A DNA stretch of 12,736 nucleotides, taken from contig PAMD01000021.1 of the NCBI GenBank assembly GCA_002707145.1, forward strand, positions 1-12,736, read 5' to 3'. Origin of the DNA: Flavobacteriales bacterium (GTDB lineage Bacteria > Bacteroidota > Bacteroidia > Flavobacteriales > UBA7430). This document shows, piece by piece, positions 7,103 through 12,736 of the stretch. Below the pieces are notes generated by a model. It saw only the letters and a list, made by a program, of their open reading frames with translations, made no database searches and had not been told where the DNA came from. Position numbers and translations under genes: made by a program. Numbering within the stretch: the stretch's first letter is position 1; each line of letters opens with the position of its first letter.

Positions 7103-9010
7103 ATGAACCTGGTTGGAACAAAATTAAACTCACTTAATAGACGCATTAAAACTATTTTAGTTTTATCAAACGACTTATTTTTAGCTTTTATATGCTGGTT
7201 GGTTTTTGGGCCACCAATGGCAACAATAATTTCCGGTCAAAATAAAATTAATTTAATAGAGGTTATATATTCCCAGATATACTCATTTCTTTTCCCGGCA
7301 CTGCTATTTCTCTTTTATTTTTATTTCTTTGGATATTACCGATCCCTTATTCGTTTTTTTGATTCAAGAGACTCAATTTTTCTTTGTGTTTCCGGCTCTT
7401 TATTATTTGGATTTTCATGGTCAGGAATCTACACTCTGCAATTTGATATTATACAAACTGATTTTTTATCTATAATTCTTCTTCAAGGACTTCTTCTTTC
7501 AGCAGTGCTTTATGCTTTCATAAATATTTCACGAGATATTGCAAAATTTTTTTTGTATCCTATTGAGAAAGATAAGAATGCAATTCCTGTTGTTATATAT
7601 GGATCTGGCAATTCTGCTCAAAATTTGATTAATGCTCTTCAAAATGACTCGACTAAGCATCTAGTTGCAATATTTGACGATTCAGCAGTCTTTAAAAATC
7701 TACAAATAAATAATATTCCAATAATCTCTAGCTTTAAAAATCTCATTTCACTTAAATCTAAGCATAACAATCTCCAAGTGTATCTTGCTATTCCAAATAT
7801 TAAAACTGAACAAAGAAGGAAAATTATCTCTGATTTAGAGTCTATCAAAGTTGCTGTAAGAACAGTGCCATCATTGACAGAATTAATTTCCGATCAAAAG
7901 AAACTAAGTGATATTCAGGAGCTATCAATTGATGATATTTTGCCAGGTGCAAGAATATCTCATACAGATATTTTTGAGGCACATTCTAAAACTTTTTTCA
8001 TTTCAGGAGCTGGCGGCTCAATTGGTGCAGAAATTACAAGGCAATTACTTTCAGTTCATCCAAGAAAAATTATTTTATATGAGTTTTCGGAATACAATCT
8101 TTTTAAGATTGAGAGAGAATGTTTGGCCATTAAGCATTCCAAAGAATTAAACACATTAATAATTCCAATACTTGGTGATATAAGAGACAGCAACCATTTA
8201 AATAATTTATTTAAACGGTATCAAATAGATCATGTATATCATGCTGCCGCATATAAACATGTTCCGCTTGTAGAAGATGAAAATAATCTTGCTATTGCGG
8301 CTGAAAACAATATTCTTGGTACATATAACTTAGCTGAAGTTGCACGAAACTATAAAGTAGATTCTTTTGTAATGATTTCAACTGATAAAGCCGTTAGACC
8401 TACCAACATTATGGGCGCCACCAAAAGATTTGCAGAGATAATAATTCAGTCAATAAATGCTACTACAGATTCTACAAGGTTTAGCATGGTCAGATTTGGC
8501 AATGTTATTAATTCATCCGGTTCAGTCATCCCATTGTTCTTAGAACAAATATCATCAGGCGGTCCTGTAACTGTTACTGATAAAAATGTTAAGAGATATT
8601 TCATGACTATCCCTGAGGCTTCAAGCTTAGTTTTGCAGGCAGGTGAAATGTCAGAGGGAGGTGAAGTATTTATTCTAGATATGGGTGAACAAATTAAAAT
8701 TTATGATCTGGCAAAAAAACTGATTCATTTATCAGGAAGAAACTACATGGAAGATAAAGACGAGGGTGGAGATGGTATTCAAGTTCTTGAGGTTGGCCTG
8801 CGACCAGGCGAAAAAATGTATGAAGAATTATTGATTTCTGGATCTGAACTCAAAACAGATAATCCAAAGATTTTTAAAGCAAATGAATCGTATATTAAGC
8901 TAGATAGTTTGAAACCAATCCTCATACAGATGGAAGAGTGTATTAGGAATAATGATAATGCTGAAATTTTAAAAATGCTAACAGAGAATGTTGAGGGTTT
9001 TGAACGATGA
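7103..9010 (+). CDS. Membrane-bound WbpM/FlaA1/CapD-type UDP-HexNAc 4,6-dehydratase
   Basis: A 635-residue polysaccharide biosynthesis protein of the long WbpM/CapD type. Four transmembrane segments sit near residues 17-37, 56-79, 92-113 and 121-142. Then comes a first Rossmann domain (YGSGNSAQ, 166-173) and a second, catalytic Rossmann domain starting at SGAGGSIG (301-308). The active site carries Ser426, Met437 and Lys441 within ISTDKAVRPTNIMGATK, so Met replaces the usual Tyr, as reported for WbpM-type dehydratases. LRPGEKMYEELL near residues 567-578 is also typical. These enzymes convert UDP-GlcNAc to UDP-4-keto-6-deoxy-GlcNAc (retaining type) at the inner membrane. Length is normal for the family (about 600-660). 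The downstream gene starts inside its stop (ATGA). Short CapD-like inverting enzymes are a less likely alternative, given the membrane domain. Confidence 0.93.
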   Translation: MNLVGTKLNSLNRRIKTILVLSNDLFLAFICWLVFGPPMATIISGQNKINLIEVIYSQIYSFLFPALLFLFYFYFFGYYRSLIRFFDSRDSIFLCVSGSLLFGFSWSGIYTLQFDIIQTDFLSIILLQGLLLSAVLYAFINISRDIAKFFLYPIEKDKNAIPVVIYGSGNSAQNLINALQNDSTKHLVAIFDDSAVFKNLQINNIPIISSFKNLISLKSKHNNLQVYLAIPNIKTEQRRKIISDLESIKVAVRTVPSLTELISDQKKLSDIQELSIDDILPGARISHTDIFEAHSKTFFISGAGGSIGAEITRQLLSVHPRKIILYEFSEYNLFKIERECLAIKHSKELNTLIIPILGDIRDSNHLNNLFKRYQIDHVYHAAAYKHVPLVEDENNLAIAAENNILGTYNLAEVARNYKVDSFVMISTDKAVRPTNIMGATKRFAEIIIQSINATTDSTRFSMVRFGNVINSSGSVIPLFLEQISSGGPVTVTDKNVKRYFMTIPEASSLVLQAGEMSEGGEVFILDMGEQIKIYDLAKKLIHLSGRNYMEDKDEGGDGIQVLEVGLRPGEKMYEELLISGSELKTDNPKIFKANESYIKLDSLKPILIQMEECIRNNDNAEILKMLTENVEGFER

Positions 9011-10119
9011 ACAAATATAAATTTTTGAAATTAATTTCCTTTATCGCTCTTTTACATCCTGCCTTGTCTGGACAAAATTTAGAGAATTTAATTCTTGAGC
9101 CAGGATTTAAAATTTCTATATTTGCTGAAAATTTGAGCTCTCCTCGTCAAATTACTGAAGGCAAAAATGGCACAATTTTTGTTGGTGAACGAACAGGGCA
9201 AATCATTGCTTTAATTGATACTGATCAAAATGGGCAAGCAGATTATAAAAGAGTAATAGCAAAAGATTTGGAGTATTCAACCGGTATAAGTATATTTAAC
9301 GGAGATCTCTATTTCTCAGAAATTAGCAAAATATGGAAAATTGAAAATATTGAAAGATGGCTAAATGAAAATATCTCAAGCCTAGATCTTCCAAAAAAAA
9401 TTATTGTTACAGATCAATTGCCGAGTGATAAATCGCACGGTTGGAAGTGGTTGAAGCATGATGAGGAGGGAAGTTTGTATTTGAATGTAGGAGCTCCATG
9501 TAATATTTGTTTATCAGAAAATTCTCAATATGCATCTATTTTAAAAATAAAGAATGGTCGATGGGAGCACGTTGCAAGAGGAGTTAGAAATAGTGTCGGA
9601 TTTGACTTTCACCCTGTCACTCAAAAACTTTTTTTTACAGATAATGGAAGAGATTGGCTTGGTGATGACTCTCCTTCTTGCGAATTAAATAGAGTAGACC
9701 AAGATGGCCAATTTTTTGGTTATCCATTTAAACATGCTGTTAATATAATGGATCCAGAGTTTGGAAATCTTAATTCGGGTTTTGATTATGTCGATCCAAT
9801 TTTAGAACTTGGTGCTCATGTCGCACCAACTGGGGTAGCATTTTATACAGGATCAATGTTTCCTTCTCAGATGAAACATAACTTATTTATAGCACTCCAT
9901 GGTTCTTGGAATAGATCTAGCAAGGTGGGGTATAAAGTCATCAGGGTGAGTTTTGATAAAAATGGAAATGTAGAGGAGTCAAATGATTTTATTTCTGGGT
10001 GGCTTCATAATGAAAGTGTTTTCGGAAGGCCTTCCGCACCATTTATTTTAAGTGATGGCAGCATGCTTTTATCAGATGATAAAGCTAATGTTATTTATAG
10101 AATTACTTATGAACTATAA
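9007..10119 (+). CDS. Secreted PQQ-dependent sugar dehydrogenase-like beta-propeller (sorbosone/glucose dehydrogenase family)
   Basis: A 370-residue member of the soluble glucose/sorbosone dehydrogenase family (COG2133-like), a six-bladed propeller that oxidises sugars or aldoses using PQQ in the periplasm. A Sec signal peptide is seen at about 1-22. Family marks are a Ca-binding-like DTDQNGQAD loop (71-79), the likely catalytic His144 in KSHGWKW, GVRNSVGFDFHP with Arg194-Asn195, NGRDWLGDD (213-221), HVAPTGVAF (271-279) and HGSWNR (298-303). His144 coincides with the number of the catalytic His in Acinetobacter soluble glucose dehydrogenase. Cys165 and Cys168 form a CNIC pair. The start overlaps the dehydratase stop by 4 nt, with GAGGG at 8993-8997 as ribosome site. 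Whether PQQ is used is uncertain: many relatives are untested and no PQQ synthesis gene is in view. Confidence 0.86.
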   Translation: MNKYKFLKLISFIALLHPALSGQNLENLILEPGFKISIFAENLSSPRQITEGKNGTIFVGERTGQIIALIDTDQNGQADYKRVIAKDLEYSTGISIFNGDLYFSEISKIWKIENIERWLNENISSLDLPKKIIVTDQLPSDKSHGWKWLKHDEEGSLYLNVGAPCNICLSENSQYASILKIKNGRWEHVARGVRNSVGFDFHPVTQKLFFTDNGRDWLGDDSPSCELNRVDQDGQFFGYPFKHAVNIMDPEFGNLNSGFDYVDPILELGAHVAPTGVAFYTGSMFPSQMKHNLFIALHGSWNRSSKVGYKVIRVSFDKNGNVEESNDFISGWLHNESVFGRPSAPFILSDGSMLLSDDKANVIYRITYEL

Positions 10120-10863
10120 ATGCTAGATTTAGATTTTTGCCTAAAAATAGCTAAATCTGCTTCAGTACTTGCTGGAGAGTATCTCAAAAAACAGCAAACT
10201 AAGAATTTAAAAATTCTTTTAAATGAGGAAAGAGATCTTAAGCTTCAGATTGATATTGATGCCGAAGAAATTATTAAAGAACACATTACTAAGAAAAGCT
10301 CTTTGCCAATTTTAGCCGAAGAATCTGGTGTGAGTGGTGAGCTTGATGATTTTTTCTGGGTAATAGATCCTTTGGACGGTACGGCAAATTTTTTAAGAAA
10401 TATTCCAATTTCATGTGTTTCTATATCTCTAATGAAGGGATTGACTCCTGTTCTTGGAGCAATATTTGATTTTAATAATTCTGATTTATATTATGCCCAC
10501 AAAGAGTCCAAGGCTTATATCAATGACAAGGAGCTATCTGTCTCTTCTTTAAGCCTCAAAAGAGAGTCTACCTTGGTAACTGGGATCCCTGCTAAAGATA
10601 ATTATTCCGATGAAGAGTTTAGAAGTATGATTTCTGATTTTCAATCGTGGAAAAAAATTAGAATGATTGGATCAGCTGCGATGGCGTCTGTATATGTTGC
10701 TTCAGGAAAAGCAGATGCCTATAAAGAAAATGGAATATTTTTATGGGATATTTCTGCTGGAGCAGCAATTGTAGAGGCAGCAGGTGGCAGGGTTTCTATA
10801 AGTAATTTTCAGCCAGACTTTCGCGTCGATGCAAGCTTTACTAATAAAAATCTAGAGAAATAA
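10120..10863 (+). CDS. Inositol monophosphatase/CysQ-family phosphatase
   Basis: A 247-residue Mg-dependent, Li-sensitive-type phosphatase of the IMPase/FBPase/CysQ superfamily. Metal-site motifs are complete: Glu67-Glu68 in LAEESG, WVIDPLDGT (80-88) with Asp83 and Asp86, and WDISAG (209-214) with Asp210. No signal peptide is seen, so it is cytoplasmic. Candidate substrates are inositol phosphate, 3'-phosphoadenosine 5'-phosphate (CysQ role) or another sugar phosphate; motifs do not separate these. The ATG follows the previous TAA directly, with no ribosome site of its own, so translation is probably coupled to the PQQ-type dehydrogenase gene. At 247 residues it is a little shorter than SuhB (about 267) and near CysQ (about 246), which mildly favours CysQ-like. 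Confidence 0.88.
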   Translation: MLDLDFCLKIAKSASVLAGEYLKKQQTKNLKILLNEERDLKLQIDIDAEEIIKEHITKKSSLPILAEESGVSGELDDFFWVIDPLDGTANFLRNIPISCVSISLMKGLTPVLGAIFDFNNSDLYYAHKESKAYINDKELSVSSLSLKRESTLVTGIPAKDNYSDEEFRSMISDFQSWKKIRMIGSAAMASVYVASGKADAYKENGIFLWDISAGAAIVEAAGGRVSISNFQPDFRVDASFTNKNLEK

Positions 10864-10935
10864 AGAATTATAAAAATTTAATTTGGCTATTTAATAATTT
10901 ACATGACCTATGAATTTATTACGGATACTTAAATA
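10864..10935 (+). promoter_or_regulatory. 72-nt intergenic region upstream of photolyase, possible weak promoter
   Basis: This AT-rich gap is the longest in the + strand group and could carry a promoter for the photolyase gene. Candidate boxes are TTGGCT (10883-10888) and TATGAA (10909-10914), but the 20-nt spacer is too long for a good sigma-70 site. A GATACT at 10924-10929 lacks a -35 partner. No hairpin terminator is visible, so read-through from the phosphatase gene is also possible. Confidence 0.25.
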
Positions 10936-12357
10936 ATGAAGGGAATAATCTGGTTTAGAAGCGATCTAAGAGCTGACGATAATCCCGCACTATCATCTGC
11001 ACTCAATCAATGTGAAGAAGTAATAGCAATATATATTTTTTCAGAAATGCAATGGAATCTCCATAATGAATCAAATATCAAATATGAATTCTTGCTCAAA
11101 AATTTAACTCAATTACAGAAATCGCTTGCAACATTAAATATTCCTTTAATAGTAATTAATACCGATTCATATAAAACATTGCCTAATGACTTATCTTTAT
11201 TTGCAGCTCAGCAGAAAATAGGATGTGTATTTTGCAATAATGAATTTGGAGTTAATGAGGCAGTAAGAGATAAAGATTCAATAGATTGCTTAAAAAAATA
11301 TAATATTCAGCTTTCGTCATTTGATGATCAGGTCATTTATAAGCCAGGTTTTCTCAAGACAGGTCAAGGTAAGCCTTTTTCAGTCTTTACACCTTTTAAA
11401 AGAAGATGGGTTGAAAACTTTGATATGAATTTTCTAGAATTAGCTAAGCCACTAAAGCAAAAAAAAGCTCCTTCAATTCAAAGCGATTTATCTGTTTTAA
11501 AATTTGTTAAAACTCATTCAGCCAATATTGATCTTTGGCCTGCAGGAGAAAGTGCTGCCCAAGACGCGCTTGTTAATTTCCTTCATTCAAAAGCTAATTC
11601 TTACAACGAATCAAGGAATTCTCCAATTCTTGACGGCACAAGCAGACTTTCACCATATCTAGCTCTTGGTATCCTTTCTCCTAAAAGATGCATCTTGGAG
11701 GGTTTAAAGCTTAATAATTTTGAATTTACATCAGGTAACAAGGGTATATGTAAATGGATTGACGAAATTGTTTGGAGGGAGTTTTATAGAAATATTATGT
11801 ATTCCTTTCCAAAAGTAAGTCAGAACCAACCTTTTCAAGACTATACAAAATCTATCAAGTGGCGACATTCAGATAAGGAGCTTGAAGCCTTTTATGCAGG
11901 CAAAACAGGCTTTCCTATTGTTGATGCTGGTATAAGGCAGATGCTTTCAGAAGGTTGGATGCACAATCGATTAAGGATGGTAGTTGCAATGTTTTTCACA
12001 AAAAATATGCTCCACGATTGGAGGCTGGGAGAAAAGTTTTTTATGCAACACTTGATTGATGGAGATTTCTGTTCTAACAATGGAGGATGGCAGTGGAGCT
12101 CCTCAACTGGTACAGATGCAGCCCCTTACTTTAGAATTTTTAACCCTATAACTCAGTCGCAAAATTTCGACCCTGACGGAGAATTTATTAAAAAATTTAT
12201 CCCTGAATTAAAAGATGTTCCTGTTGCACAAATTCATCAGCCACAATTCGATCTTTTTTCATCCACTAACTATCCTGCACCTATGCTTGATTTGAAAGAA
12301 TCTCGCGTTAGAGCGATTCAGGCGTTCAAAGATGCCAGAGAGAATACCAATATCTAG
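10936..12357 (+). CDS. phrB: Class I CPD DNA photolyase
   Basis: A 473-residue deoxyribodipyrimidine photolyase, essentially the length of E. coli PhrB (472). It repairs UV-induced cyclobutane pyrimidine dimers in light, using FADH-. The N-terminal antenna domain starts IIWFRSDLRADDN, with Asn107-Glu108 in GVNEAVRD where MTHF-type enzymes have the chromophore-contacting Glu. The FAD domain has DGTSRLSPYLALG, Glu277 and Trp280 in EIVWREFY (lesion contact), GKTGFPIVDAGIRQM, and NNGGWQW with Asn381 near the flavin. The Trp electron-transfer chain is intact: Trp385, Trp362 and Trp309, each three positions after the E. coli residues 382, 359 and 306. This argues for a functional photolyase rather than a (6-4) or DASH type. 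Only a weak ribosome site (CGGA, 10922-10925) precedes the ATG. No terminator follows it. Confidence 0.96.
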   Translation: MKGIIWFRSDLRADDNPALSSALNQCEEVIAIYIFSEMQWNLHNESNIKYEFLLKNLTQLQKSLATLNIPLIVINTDSYKTLPNDLSLFAAQQKIGCVFCNNEFGVNEAVRDKDSIDCLKKYNIQLSSFDDQVIYKPGFLKTGQGKPFSVFTPFKRRWVENFDMNFLELAKPLKQKKAPSIQSDLSVLKFVKTHSANIDLWPAGESAAQDALVNFLHSKANSYNESRNSPILDGTSRLSPYLALGILSPKRCILEGLKLNNFEFTSGNKGICKWIDEIVWREFYRNIMYSFPKVSQNQPFQDYTKSIKWRHSDKELEAFYAGKTGFPIVDAGIRQMLSEGWMHNRLRMVVAMFFTKNMLHDWRLGEKFFMQHLIDGDFCSNNGGWQWSSSTGTDAAPYFRIFNPITQSQNFDPDGEFIKKFIPELKDVPVAQIHQPQFDLFSSTNYPAPMLDLKESRVRAIQAFKDARENTNI

Positions 12358-12381
12358 ATTATTGCATTACAGAATCAATAC

Positions 12382-12411
12382 TAGAGATAATTTCCAAACA
12401 TCCGTTATAAT
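12382..12411 (+). promoter_or_regulatory. Sigma-70-type promoter for the aldehyde dehydrogenase gene
   Basis: A perfect TATAAT lies at 12406-12411. A weaker -35 (TAGAGA at 12382-12387, 4 of 6 to TTGACA) sits 18 nt upstream. Transcription would start near 12418, giving a leader of about 20 nt that ends in a good ribosome site. This is the best promoter candidate in the window. Confidence 0.55.
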
Positions 12412-12427
12412 TAAATTCATTTTTAGT

Positions 12428-12432
12428 GAGGT
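12428..12432 (+). promoter_or_regulatory. Shine-Dalgarno site (GAGGT) of the aldehyde dehydrogenase gene
   Basis: GAGGT ends 6 nt before the ATG at 12439, near-ideal spacing. It fixes the start of the dehydrogenase. It stands out because most genes in this window have weak or no visible ribosome sites, so this gene may be highly translated. Confidence 0.7.
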
Positions 12433-12438
12433 ATAAAT

Positions 12439-12736
12439 ATGGCTGATCATCTTAAGTTTTATATTAATGGAGAATGGGTCAATCCATCAGGATCAGAGAC
12501 TATAGAAGTTATTAATCCCTCTGATGAATCTGTTATCGGCTCTATATCTGCCGGAGCCAAAGAAGATATTGATGTAGCAGTTATTGCAGCAAAAGAAGCA
12601 TTTAAAACTTTTGGTTTTTTTTCCAAAGAAAAACGAATTGAGCTGCTTGAAAATATTATTTCTGAATATGAAAAACGTTCAGAAGAATTAGCAAAAACAA
12701 TTTCGGAAGAAATGGGTGCGCCATTATGGTTGTCTA
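12439..12736 (+). CDS. NAD(P)-dependent aldehyde dehydrogenase, N-terminal part (cut by window end)
   Basis: An open frame of 99 codons running off the window. The translation begins MADHLKFYINGEWVNPSG and continues with the INPSDESVIGSISAGAKEDIDVAV block and an AFKTFGFFSKEKRIELLENI helix, the standard N-terminal NAD-binding-domain features of the ALDH superfamily (COG1012). It ends at EEMGAPLWLS, a conserved region near residue 90-99. The catalytic Cys and Glu lie beyond the window, so substrate and activity cannot be judged; full members are about 470-500 residues. The start is set by GAGGT at 12428-12432. A separate promoter (TATAAT at 12406-12411) makes it likely to be transcribed independently of the photolyase gene. 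Its substrate could be any aliphatic or betaine-type aldehyde. Confidence 0.92.
   Translation, partial: MADHLKFYINGEWVNPSGSETIEVINPSDESVIGSISAGAKEDIDVAVIAAKEAFKTFGFFSKEKRIELLENIISEYEKRSEELAKTISEEMGAPLWLS

Noticed and set aside
12358..12400. Terminator after the photolyase gene.
   Set aside because: No GC stem or T-tract found; the stretch is plain AT-rich sequence leading into the next promoter.
1..12736. CRISPR arrays, tRNA/rRNA genes, insertion sequences, phage or toxin-antitoxin genes.
   Set aside because: No regular direct repeats, no tRNA-like stems, and no transposase, integrase or small toxin frames were recognised on either strand.

Overview
The window looks like chromosomal DNA of an AT-rich (clearly below 40% G+C by eye), compactly organised marine-type gammaproteobacterium. 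A streamlined SAR86-like lineage is my best guess. This rests on tightly packed or overlapping genes, few clear Shine-Dalgarno sites, lipoprotein esterases beside a DUF3604 protein, and a class I photolyase. The placement is inference; no rRNA or other phylogenetic marker is present.

Region 1 (1-5172, + strand) is a translationally coupled hydrolase cassette. It holds a type-B carboxylesterase whose 5' end lies outside the window, a second paralogous carboxylesterase with a lipoprotein signal, and a Cys-rich DUF3604 lipoprotein with a PHP-like His/Asp metal site. The genes overlap by 23 nt and 1 nt. Both proteins whose N-terminus is visible should be lipid-anchored in the cell envelope, so the cassette may attack ester-containing substrates outside the cytoplasm. 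The substrate is unknown.

Region 2 (5169-6169, - strand) is a two-gene unit: a PglC-like polyprenyl-phosphate sugar-1-phosphate transferase followed 5 nt later by a TerB-like small protein. The TerB-like gene is convergent with the DUF3604 gene, and both stop codons lie in one TTAA.

Region 3 (6209-10863, + strand) starts 39 nt away from region 2, divergently. It encodes an extended-SDR epimerase/reductase, a membrane-bound WbpM/FlaA1-type 4,6-dehydratase, a secreted PQQ-type (sorbosone/glucose dehydrogenase-like) beta-propeller protein and an inositol-monophosphatase-family phosphatase. The last three are joined by a 4-nt overlap and a 0-nt gap. Transferase, SDR and dehydratase together match the enzyme set that makes and transfers a UDP-6-deoxy-HexNAc such as QuiNAc, the first sugar of some O-antigens.

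Region 4 (10936-12736, + strand) holds a complete phrB-type DNA photolyase with the full Trp electron-transfer chain. It is followed by the first 99 codons of an NAD(P)-dependent aldehyde dehydrogenase, which has its own TATAAT-type promoter and the clearest ribosome binding site that fits a gene in the window. No tRNA, rRNA, CRISPR array, insertion sequence or convincing terminator was found, and no gene-free stretch exceeds about 80 bases.
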